Origin: an uncultured Lachnospiraceae bacterium
Lineage (GTDB): Bacteria > Bacillota_A > Clostridia > Lachnospirales > Lachnospiraceae
DNA length: 10,322 bases
Assembly: GCA_902795985.1 (NCBI GenBank)
Contig: CADBNG010000063.1
Location: forward strand, 1 to 10,322
Direction: 5' to 3'
The notes under the pieces: model-generated
The model's input: the letters and a program-made list of their open reading frames with translations, nothing else
Databases searched by the model: none
What the model was told of the DNA's origin: nothing
Position numbers and translations under genes: made by a program
Shown: positions 1 to 5,562 of the stretch, one piece after another
Position numbering within the stretch: position 1 is the first letter of the stretch
How the letters are laid out: the number at the start of each line of letters is the position of its first letter

Positions 1-2591
1 ATACCCACGATCGTCATGAAGAGCCTCTTTTTGTATCGGAAAAGGTTGCGGATGGTCGACTTTGCCGTAAAATTCATCCGCTTCCAGACCGGCCGGATCC
101 TTTCGAGAAAAACCCGGTGCCCGTTTTTCGGCGCTTCCGGTCTCATCAGCTGCGCCGGCCGTTCCACCAGCTTCCGGTAACAGGCAGCCAGCGCCGCGGC
201 GGAAGTGCAGATTACCGCGAGCACGACGGCCAGAATCCCCTGCCCGGCATTAAAGGGCGTCAGTGTCCGGTCCAGCCCGGTGTACATCATCCGGTAGGAA
301 TCAATAATCACTTTCGGAATAATGATTTCCCCGGCAAGCACTCCGATTACGCCGCCGGCCAGTGTGGGAATCAGCGCGTATTTGAGATATTTCCAGGCAA
401 TGGTCCGGCCGGAAAAGCCCAGGGCTTTTAACGTTCCGATCTGCTGCCGCTGCTCTTCCACCATCCGGGTCATCGCGGTCAGGCTGACAAGGGCCGCCAC
501 AAGGAAGAAAATCACCGGAAAAACATTGCCGAGGTTGTCCATCCGCTTTGCGTCCTCGTCGAAGGACACGGCCGACGGGACCGCGTCCCGGTCCAGGACG
601 TACAGCTTCGGTTCCCCGAGCCGGCGCAGGTCGAATTCCGCTTTTTTGATCTCCTGCTTTCCGTCTTCGATTTCCGGCATATGCTCATCGAAGGCGTCCT
701 GATACTCCTTTTCCCCGTCCTCGTACTCCTTCAGGCCATCCCGGTATTCCGAAAGACCGTCTTCATATTCCTGCAGGCCGTCTTTATATTCTCCGACGGC
801 ATCGCTGTATTCCGAAAGACCGTCTTCATACTCTTTTTTCCCGTCTTCAAAAGCCTGACGGGCTTCCTCATACTGCTTCAGGCCTTCTTCATACTGCTGC
901 CGGCCGGATTCGTATTCCGCCAGATTCTTCTGATACTCCTCCAGTCCGCTCTGATAAGCCTCAGCCGACGCCTGCCAGGTCTTCATTCCCTCTTCATACT
1001 GCAGCAGTCCGGCTTCATACTCCCCTTTCCCGGCGGCAAGCTGTTCATCTCCCGCTGCCAGCTGCCCTTTTGCGGCGTCCAGCGCTTCCTGGCTTCCGGT
1101 CAGGGTCTCCCGGGTCGCTGCCAGCTGTTCCTCCGCAACAGCGATCTGGGCGTCTCCCTGCCCGATCTGCGTCTTCATCTGCTCAACCGCCTGGGAAAGC
1201 TGCTGTTCCTGAAGAAGCAGTTCCGGGTTTTCGGGATCCATCAGCAATGCAGCCTGCAGCTGTTCCAGCTGCAGTTCCAGTCCGGGCAGGGCTTCTTTTG
1301 CCTCCGACAACGCCGCTTTTTGCTGCAGGAGTGCTGCTTCGCCTTCTTCCAGCTGCTGCCAGGCAGATTTCAGGGCTGCCTCCTGGGCATCCATCTCCTT
1401 ATGCGCGGCATCCAGTTCCGCCTGTTTTTCCTGCAGAACGGCGGCGCTTTCGTCCAGCGTCTTCTTTGCGGCATCCAGCTCCGCTTTTCCGTCGGTCAGC
1501 TGGGTATAGGCGCTCTCCAGCTGCTCGCTTGCTTCCTGCAGCTGCTCCGCTCCGGATTCCAGCGTCTCCTTCGTTTCTGCCAGCTGGTCATACGCATCCC
1601 GAAGCTGGCTCTCCCCGTCATCCAGTTCGGTACGGGCATCCTCCAGCTTTTCGGCCGCGTCCGTAAGCTCCTCCGCGCCGTCCTCCAGCTCTTTTTGTCC
1701 GTCATCCAGTTCGGTCTCCGCGTCGGACAGTTCCTGTTTTGCGTCATCCAGCTCGGTACGGGCATCCTCCAGTTCTTTCAGACCGTCCGTGATTTCTGTT
1801 TTCCCGTCCTCAATCTCCCGGTTTGCTTCGCTGATAACCTGACGGTACCGGCGGGTGACGATCTGATCTTCCAGGGCTTTGATCTCATCCTCCGCAGCGT
1901 CCACAATCTGTTCATACTCGCTGCTGCCGTTGTTAAAAGCGTCGGCTCCCGCGACACGGACATAGATTTCCGAATAATAATCCGCTTCAAACACTTCCGG
2001 GGATACCACAAGAAAGGCATCGATGGAGCCGCTGCCTACGGAACCGTTTCCCCGGGTCAGGTCGATATAATACGGAAGGCTTCCCTTTCCTACGACCGTA
2101 AACTCCGCAACATTCAGGCTGTCCGAGATTTCGTCCTCCGTTCCGGATTCCACATGGATCACGTCTCCGATTTCATACCCGGAAAGACCCGTGTCCGCAA
2201 CGCACTCCGAAGTTTTTTCCGGCAGCCTTCCCTCCCGGAGGAGGACGTTGTTGACATCAACGGTCTGCGAAATCAGCTTAAGCACCCACTGACGCTCCGG
2301 TTCATTCACCACGACTTCCTTTGTGTATCCGCCTTCCGCGGTTCCGACGCAGGAAAGGGCCCGGATATCCTCCAGGTCGTAATCCGTCATTCCCAGCGTC
2401 GCCGCCAGCCGCAGGTCCATCATGTTCGTACGCCGGTAAATATCGTCCGCAATATAATTCATATCCGGACCGGCCGAACGGACGCCGGAAAAGAAAGCGG
2501 TTCCCAGCATCACGATAAAAAAGATCGACAGGAATCGCCCTTTATTCTTTTTAATTTCCCTCAGGAAGTCCTTTCGGAGGACATTTTTCAT
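1..2591 (-). CDS. FtsX/MacB-family ABC permease with giant coiled-coil hairpin (3' end off window)
   Basis: This is the membrane subunit of an ABC exporter; 863 codons are visible and the reading frame is still open at the left edge. Residues 20-38 form the first membrane helix, followed by an extracellular domain (about 40-240). Residues 274-449 carry Leu (one Met) at every seventh position. After a turn (MDPENPE, 451-457), residues 469-630 continue period seven with Val/Ile/Leu, then Tyr/Trp/Phe from 525. Membrane helices near 690-710, 738-760 and 784-805 form the FtsX domain, with the typical cytoplasmic stretch EEQRQQIGTLKALGFS (712-727). At 838 a second permease unit begins, so the full protein is probably over 1,100 residues. 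The start ATG lies 4 nt after the ATPase stop codon, suggesting translational coupling. FtsX and MacB proteins transmit ATP hydrolysis mechanically to extracytoplasmic partners. The substrate is unknown. Confidence 0.93.
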   Translation of the reverse strand, partial: MKNVLRKDFLREIKKNKGRFLSIFFIVMLGTAFFSGVRSAGPDMNYIADDIYRRTNMMDLRLAATLGMTDYDLEDIRALSCVGTAEGGYTKEVVVNEPERQWVLKLISQTVDVNNVLLREGRLPEKTSECVADTGLSGYEIGDVIHVESGTEDEISDSLNVAEFTVVGKGSLPYYIDLTRGNGSVGSGSIDAFLVVSPEVFEADYYSEIYVRVAGADAFNNGSSEYEQIVDAAEDEIKALEDQIVTRRYRQVISEANREIEDGKTEITDGLKELEDARTELDDAKQELSDAETELDDGQKELEDGAEELTDAAEKLEDARTELDDGESQLRDAYDQLAETKETLESGAEQLQEASEQLESAYTQLTDGKAELDAAKKTLDESAAVLQEKQAELDAAHKEMDAQEAALKSAWQQLEEGEAALLQQKAALSEAKEALPGLELQLEQLQAALLMDPENPELLLQEQQLSQAVEQMKTQIGQGDAQIAVAEEQLAATRETLTGSQEALDAAKGQLAAGDEQLAAGKGEYEAGLLQYEEGMKTWQASAEAYQSGLEEYQKNLAEYESGRQQYEEGLKQYEEARQAFEDGKKEYEDGLSEYSDAVGEYKDGLQEYEDGLSEYRDGLKEYEDGEKEYQDAFDEHMPEIEDGKQEIKKAEFDLRRLGEPKLYVLDRDAVPSAVSFDEDAKRMDNLGNVFPVIFFLVAALVSLTAMTRMVEEQRQQIGTLKALGFSGRTIAWKYLKYALIPTLAGGVIGVLAGEIIIPKVIIDSYRMMYTGLDRTLTPFNAGQGILAVVLAVICTSAAALAACYRKLVERPAQLMRPEAPKNGHRVFLERIRPVWKRMNFTAKSTIRNLFRYKKRLFMTIVG
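702..1019 (-). repeat. 21-bp periodic repeat encoding the Tyr-heptad arm
   Basis: This part of the permease gene encodes residues 525-630, where every seventh residue is aromatic (14 Tyr, 1 Trp, 1 Phe) and units such as YEDGLSE and YKDGLQE recur. At DNA level the period is 21 bp. A 24-nt stretch at 744-767 recurs exactly at 807-830, three periods apart. Such near-identity suggests recent expansion or gene conversion, and the number of units may vary between strains (inference). Confidence 0.8.
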
Positions 2592-2595
2592 CGGC

Positions 2596-3300
2596 TCACC
2601 ATTCGATCTGTTCTACCGGCACCGGCGCGTCGTTTGTGACGATCCGGCTGACTTTTCCGTTTTTAATATGGATCACACGATCCGCCATGGGCGTGATCGC
2701 GGTATTATGCGTAATGACAACCACGGTCATCCCCCGCTCCCGGCAGGTATCCTGCAGCAGCTTCAGGATGGATTTCCCGGTTACGTAATCCAGCGCGCCG
2801 GTGGGTTCATCACACAGCAGCAGCTTCGGATCCTTCGCCAGCGCTCTCGCGATTGCCACGCGCTGCTGTTCCCCTCCGGAAAGCTGCGCGGGAAAATTAT
2901 CCCTGCGCTTTCCGAGCCCGACCTCTTCCATTACCGTTTCCGCGTCCAGCGGATGTTTGCAGATCTGCAGCGCCAGCTCCACATTCTCCAGCGCTGTAAG
3001 ATTCTGCATCAGATTGTAAAACTGAAAAATAAAACCGATATCCTCCCTGCGGTAATCCGCCAGCTGGCGGGCAGAATAACCGGCTATATCCTTTCCGTCG
3101 ATCACAACGCTCCCGGAAGTCGCGCTGTCCATTCCGCCGATGATATTCAGGACGGTTGTCTTTCCGGCGCCGGAGGGTCCCACGATCACGGCAAATTCGC
3201 CTTTTTCGATCCCGAAATCAATCCCGTCGCAGGCGCGGATCTCCACGTCGCCCGTGCCGTAGGTCTTGGTTACGTTTTTCAGTTCAACATAGTAGGACAT
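2596..3300 (-). CDS. ABC transporter ATPase, MacB/LolD/FtsE type
   Basis: This 234-residue ATPase powers the neighbouring permease from the cytoplasmic face. All nucleotide-binding motifs are intact: Walker [10 protein letters not shown] (41-49), Q-loop Gln93, signature LSGGEQQ (130-136), Walker B LLLCDEP with Glu155, the D-loop as GALD (158-161) and the H-loop His188 in ITHN. The GALD form and the single-domain length are typical of the MacB/LolD/FtsE subfamily, which pairs with FtsX-type permeases. The start is [10 protein letters not shown], because GGAG at 3311-3314 sits 10 nt upstream. An in-frame extension to 3453 would only read through rsmI in another frame. The gene starts 2 nt after the rsmI stop codon and ends 4 nt before the permease start, so all three are probably co-translated. 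Confidence 0.96.
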   Translation of the reverse strand: MSYYVELKNVTKTYGTGDVEIRACDGIDFGIEKGEFAVIVGPSGAGKTTVLNIIGGMDSATSGSVVIDGKDIAGYSARQLADYRREDIGFIFQFYNLMQNLTALENVELALQICKHPLDAETVMEEVGLGKRRDNFPAQLSGGEQQRVAIARALAKDPKLLLCDEPTGALDYVTGKSILKLLQDTCRERGMTVVVITHNTAITPMADRVIHIKNGKVSRIVTNDAPVPVEQIEW

Positions 3301-3302
3301 AG

Positions 3303-4160
3303 TCACTGTTCTCCGTTTTTGACATTCAGCGCCTGATATACGTCTCTTTTTGAAATTCCCCGGTCCGCCGCAACCCGCTTCATCGCTTCTTTGCGGTCCA
3401 GCCCCTGGTCCAGATACTGTTTCAGATGCTCCTCCAGTTCCAGCTCTTCCCACTGTGAGCGCTGTTCCTGCCGGCTCTCTTCGGCCGAACGTCCGCGGAT
3501 CACCAGGACAAATTCCCCTTTCGGCTCCCTGTCCCGGTAAAAGGCTTCCGCCCCGGCCAGCGTCATCCTGAGGATCTCTTCGTGTTTCTTCGTAAGTTCA
3601 CGGCAGATGCCGATCTCCCGCTCTTCTCCAAGCGCAGCGCACAGATCCTGCAGCGTTTTCCGTATGCGGTGGGGCGCTTCATATACGATCATCGTCCGTT
3701 CTTCCTTTGCGAGGACCGTCAGGCGTTCCTTTCTTTCCCGGTTCGTCCGGGGCAGAAATCCTTCAAAGCAGAAATGGCCGGAGGGAAGGCCCGATACCGC
3801 CAGCGCGCTGACCGCTGCGCAGGCGCCCGGAACAATCGTGACGGGAATTCCTTCCTCATGGGCCCTGCGGCACAGGACTTCCCCCGGATCGGAGATCCCC
3901 GGCATCCCGGCATCGGTTATAAGGGCAATATTCCGGCCTTCGGCCAGCAGACCGATCAGTTCTTCCGCTTTTTCGTACTTATTGTGTTCATGATAGCTCG
4001 TCATCGGCGTATGGATCTCAAAGTGGTTCAGCAGCCGGATGCTGTTCCTCGTATCTTCGGCCGCGATCAGATCCGCCTCCTGCAGAACACGGACCGCCCG
4101 GAAAGTCATATCCTCCAGATTTCCGATCGGCGTCGCGCATAAATACAGAATTCCGCTCAT
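3303..4160 (-). CDS. rsmI: 16S rRNA (cytidine-1402-2'-O)-methyltransferase RsmI
   Basis: RsmI uses S-adenosylmethionine to 2'-O-methylate C1402 of 16S rRNA in the decoding centre. The 285 residues match the usual length and show the family hallmarks: ATPIGNLEDMT (9-19), EDTR (35-38), the SAM-binding ITDAGMPGISDPG (81-93), VPGACA (110-115), GFLPR (134-138), YEAPHRI (160-166), CRELTKKHEE (186-195) and GEFVLV (215-220). The C-terminal segment around 252-278 (DRKEAMKRVAADRGISKRDVY) is the usual helical tail. The start ATG has GAGGGG at 4169-4174, 8 nt upstream. It is the first gene of the leftward unit. Its coupling to the exporter by a 2-nt gap is positional; no functional link is known to me. 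Confidence 0.97.
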   Translation of the reverse strand: MSGILYLCATPIGNLEDMTFRAVRVLQEADLIAAEDTRNSIRLLNHFEIHTPMTSYHEHNKYEKAEELIGLLAEGRNIALITDAGMPGISDPGEVLCRRAHEEGIPVTIVPGACAAVSALAVSGLPSGHFCFEGFLPRTNRERKERLTVLAKEERTMIVYEAPHRIRKTLQDLCAALGEEREIGICRELTKKHEEILRMTLAGAEAFYRDREPKGEFVLVIRGRSAEESRQEQRSQWEELELEEHLKQYLDQGLDRKEAMKRVAADRGISKRDVYQALNVKNGEQ

Positions 4161-4212
4161 GGGTCGATCCCCTCTGTTTCTCTCATATTGTAAAAATTTA
4201 TTTTATCATAAA

Positions 4213-4242
4213 ATTATCTTTCGATACACTTGTTTCGGTCAT
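4213..4242 (-). promoter_or_regulatory. Candidate sigma-A promoter for the rsmI-exporter operon
   Basis: Read on the minus strand, ATGACC (4237-4242) and GATAAT (4213-4218) are separated by 18 nt, about 50 bp before the rsmI start, in an AT-rich stretch. The -35 box matches consensus at 4 of 6 positions and the -10 box at 5 of 6. Other AT-rich hexamers nearby could serve instead. Confidence 0.35.
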
Positions 4243-4268
4243 TTCCATGCTCTTTTTCCCTTTATCTA

Positions 4269-4282
4269 TCGCATTAATGCGA
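4269..4282. promoter_or_regulatory. 14-bp perfect palindrome in divergent intergenic region
   Basis: TCGCATTAATGCGA is a perfect inverted repeat with no loop, lying between the rsmI promoter candidate and the rubredoxin promoter (about 36 bp upstream of its -35 box). A second, imperfect 15-bp palindrome (CAACCAATTTCGTTG, 4298-4312) lies between it and the -35 box. Both have the size and symmetry of dimeric regulator operators. I do not recognise them as PerR or Rex sites. Confidence 0.4.
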
Positions 4283-4317
4283 GATTGTTTCGGGTGGCAA
4301 CCAATTTCGTTGTCCTC

Positions 4318-4346
4318 TTGTAAACTTTGTCCGCAGCATTTATAAT
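4318..4346 (+). promoter_or_regulatory. Sigma-A promoter of the rubredoxin-rubrerythrin operon
   Basis: TTGTAA (4318-4323) is followed after exactly 17 nt by a perfect TATAAT (4341-4346). Transcription should start near 4353, leaving a short leader before the ribosome binding site AAGGAGGAG at 4371-4379. This is one of the two best promoter matches in the window. Confidence 0.8.
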
Positions 4347-4385
4347 ATAGGCACACGGTAAACTTAATTCAAGGAGGAGTAACTA

Positions 4386-4541
4386 ATGGATAAATATGTA
4401 TGTCCCTGCGGATATGAGTACGATCCCGAAGCCGGCGATCCCGATAACGGCGTTGCCCCCGGCACTGCCTGGGAAGATGTCCCCGAAGACTGGATCTGCC
4501 CGATCTGCGGACTGGGAAAGGACGCTTTCGAAAAAGCCTGA
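4386..4541 (+). CDS. Rubredoxin with shortened (CxC) first iron-binding knuckle
   Basis: This is a 51-residue cytoplasmic electron carrier with one iron held by four cysteines. The body is classical: [19 protein letters not shown] (9-27), [20 protein letters not shown] (29-48). Length, the DPDNG loop and the second CPICG knuckle (Cys38, Cys41) are as expected. The first knuckle is odd: it reads VCPCGY, so Cys6 and Cys8 are separated by one residue, where known rubredoxins such as that of Clostridium pasteurianum have two (CTVCGY). The ATG is set by AAGGAGGAG 8 nt upstream and the promoter at 4318-4346. The gene ends 91 nt before the rubrerythrin gene, its likely electron-accepting partner. 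Identification is secure; the effect of the shortened knuckle is not known. Confidence 0.95.
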   Translation: MDKYVCPCGYEYDPEAGDPDNGVAPGTAWEDVPEDWICPICGLGKDAFEKA

Positions 4542-4587
4542 TCCTCCCCGGAAGTAAGCTGTACTGTTATCATCACGGTCTGTCCGG

Positions 4588-4606
4588 TCACGGTTGCAGC
4601 CCGTGA
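4588..4606 (+). other. Small intercistronic hairpin before rubrerythrin
   Basis: TCACGG (4588-4593) pairs with CCGTGA (4601-4606) around a 7-nt loop. An A-rich stretch follows rather than a T run, so it is not an intrinsic terminator. TCACGG also occurs at 4573-4578, giving an alternative partner for the same 3' arm. It could protect or punctuate the rubredoxin-rubrerythrin message (inference). I see no clear second promoter between the two genes. Confidence 0.35.
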
Positions 4607-4632
4607 AAAAATAAGAAAGGATGAAAGATATT

Positions 4633-5175
4633 ATGAGCAAATTTGTATGTTCCGTCTGCGGTTATGTCCATGAAGGTGATTCGGCTCCCGAATCCTGCCC
4701 GATCTGCAAAGCCCCCGCTTCCAAATTCATCGAACAGAAAGGTGAGATGGAATGGGCTGCCGAGCATATCGTCGGCGTCGCGAAAGGCGTTCCCGAGGAT
4801 ATCATCGCAGACCTCCGTTCCAACTTTGAAGGCGAGTGCTCCGAAGTCGGAATGTATCTTGCCATGGCACGCGTAGCCCACAGAGAAGGCTATCCCGAAA
4901 TCGGCCTGTACTGGGAGAAAGCAGCCTATGAAGAGGCTGAACATGCTGCGAAATTCGCAGAGCTTCTGGGCGAAGTCATCACCGACAGCACCAAAAAGAA
5001 CCTCGAGATGCGTGTGGAAGCCGAGAACGGCGCAACCGCAGGCAAAACCGATCTGGCCAAGAGAGCAAAGGCCCTGAACCTCGATGCGATCCATGATACC
5101 GTGCATGAGATGGCAAGGGACGAGGCCCGACACGGCAAAGCATTCGCAGGCCTTCTGAAGAGATATTTCGGCTGA
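4633..5175 (+). CDS. Reverse rubrerythrin (rubredoxin domain at N-terminus)
   Basis: This is a 180-residue non-haem iron peroxidase that reduces hydrogen peroxide in anaerobes. Its domain order is the reverse of classical rubrerythrin: a rubredoxin-like FeS4 site comes first (Cys6, Cys9, Cys22, Cys25, in CSVCGY and CPIC), followed by a ferritin-like four-helix bundle. The di-iron ligand motifs are visible: Glu67 in EGECSE, Glu101-x-x-His104 in YEEAEH, a Glu near 129-131, and Glu164-x-x-His167 in RDEARH. Clostridial reverse rubrerythrins take electrons from NADH via an oxidoreductase and rubredoxin, which fits the rubredoxin gene just upstream. The start is MSKFVC at 4633, 11 nt after AAAGGA (4616-4621). 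An in-frame ATG at 4621 overlaps that site and is unlikely. Confidence 0.95.
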   Translation: MSKFVCSVCGYVHEGDSAPESCPICKAPASKFIEQKGEMEWAAEHIVGVAKGVPEDIIADLRSNFEGECSEVGMYLAMARVAHREGYPEIGLYWEKAAYEEAEHAAKFAELLGEVITDSTKKNLEMRVEAENGATAGKTDLAKRAKALNLDAIHDTVHEMARDEARHGKAFAGLLKRYFG

Positions 5176-5185
5176 TGCAATAACC

Positions 5186-5226
5186 AAAACGGCGGCAGGC
5201 CGGTCCTGCCACCGTTTTCATTTTCC
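5186..5226 (+). terminator. Rho-independent terminator after rubrerythrin
   Basis: AAAACGG (5186-5192) pairs with CCGTTTT (5212-5218). After one C-A mismatch, GGCAGG (5194-5199) pairs with CCTGCC (5205-5210) around a 5-nt loop. TTTTCATTTT forms the broken T tract. The interrupted tract may allow read-through to the small gene downstream. Confidence 0.85.
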
Positions 5227-5249
5227 TGCGCGACAGAAGGAGACTTACT

Positions 5250-5372
5250 ATGAAGAAAAAAGCAGCGATTAAAGATATTATAGTACTGTTGGTCGCAGTA
5301 ATAGCGCTTGTATGCGCGGCCATCAACCTTAATAATTCCCTGAATTTGCTGGGACAGAAAGAAGATTCATAA
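5250..5372 (+). CDS. 40-residue single-pass membrane peptide
   Basis: This short gene begins with a strong Shine-Dalgarno site (AGAAGGAGA, 5235-5243) 7 nt before ATG and ends with TAA. The product has a basic N-terminus (MKKKAAIK), one hydrophobic helix at about residues 9-25 (DIIVLLVAVIALVCAA) and a short polar tail ending QKEDS. By the positive-inside rule the N-terminus would be cytoplasmic. I do not recognise a family. Only 23 nt separate the ribosome binding region from the terminator behind rubrerythrin and no promoter is visible, so expression probably depends on read-through from the rubredoxin-rubrerythrin operon. Its own terminator follows at 5394. A link to oxidative stress is only positional. 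Confidence 0.7.
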   Translation: MKKKAAIKDIIVLLVAVIALVCAAINLNNSLNLLGQKEDS

Positions 5373-5393
5373 TAAGCAGATTATGACATTTAT

Positions 5394-5433
5394 GAAGGAG
5401 AGGGATTACTCATCAATCCTTCTCCTTCTTTTC
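5394..5433 (+). terminator. Rho-independent terminator after the small membrane peptide
   Basis: GAAGGAGAGGGATT (5394-5407) pairs with AATCCTTCTCCTTC (5415-5428) as a 14-bp stem with a single G-T wobble and a 7-nt loop, followed by TTTT. Confidence 0.85.
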
Positions 5434-5457
5434 ACTTCAAAATGAAAATGGCGACAG

Positions 5458-5498
5458 GGAACCGTCCCGGTGTCGCCAGGAATCGTCCCGGTGCCGCC
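5458..5498. repeat. Two 20-bp tandem repeats, GTCCC-rich intergenic element
   Basis: GGAACCGTCCCGGTGTCGCC (5458-5477) is followed one base later by a copy with two changes (5479-5498). Upstream GGCGACA (5450-5456) is the inverted repeat of TGTCGCC (5471-5477), so the first copy can fold into a hairpin. It resembles dispersed REP-like elements in spirit and shares GTCCC cores with the tandem repeat at 6733-6825 on the other side of the dehydrogenase gene. No coding sense was found. Confidence 0.6.
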
Positions 5499-5504
5499 GG
5501 CATG

Positions 5505-5539
5505 AAGAAGGAGCAGGGAAATCCCCGCTCCTTCTTTTT
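5505..5539 (+). terminator. Strong hairpin terminator between convergent genes
   Basis: AAGAAGGAGC (5505-5514) pairs perfectly with GCTCCTTCTT (5527-5536). After an A-C mismatch, GGG (5516-5518) pairs with CCC (5523-5525) around AAAT. The plus strand continues TTTTTG, a good T tract. Read on the minus strand it lies 24 nt after the dehydrogenase stop codon with a poorer tail, so it may also end that transcript. Confidence 0.8.
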
Positions 5540-5562
5540 GTATCAATAAATACTGTCCCGGA

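Noticed and set aside
702..1772. YhgE/Pip-type phage-infection protein, which also has Gly-rich heptad repeats.
   Set aside because: The downstream FtsX domain, the start of a second permease unit and the adjacent MacB-type ATPase fit an ABC permease instead.
681..2639. A 652-codon open frame on the plus strand with many hydrophobic residues.
   Set aside because: It is antisense to the coiled-coil permease. The repetitive Glu/Leu/Gln codons of the real gene yield stop-free antisense with Leu/Phe runs; it has no credible start site or domain.
3301..3453. In-frame N-terminal extension of the ABC ATPase beginning at 3453.
   Set aside because: It overlaps the end of rsmI in another frame, has no ABC-like sequence, and the start at 3300 has a proper ribosome binding site and a conserved N-terminus.
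4338..4352. Possible PerR box over the rubredoxin -10 region (TTTATAATATAGG).
   Set aside because: Only one half of TTATAATNATTATAA is present; the match is explained by the -10 box itself.
5458..5498. CRISPR-like array, because of adjacent short repeats.
   Set aside because: Two copies, one-base gap and no spacers; no cas genes nearby.
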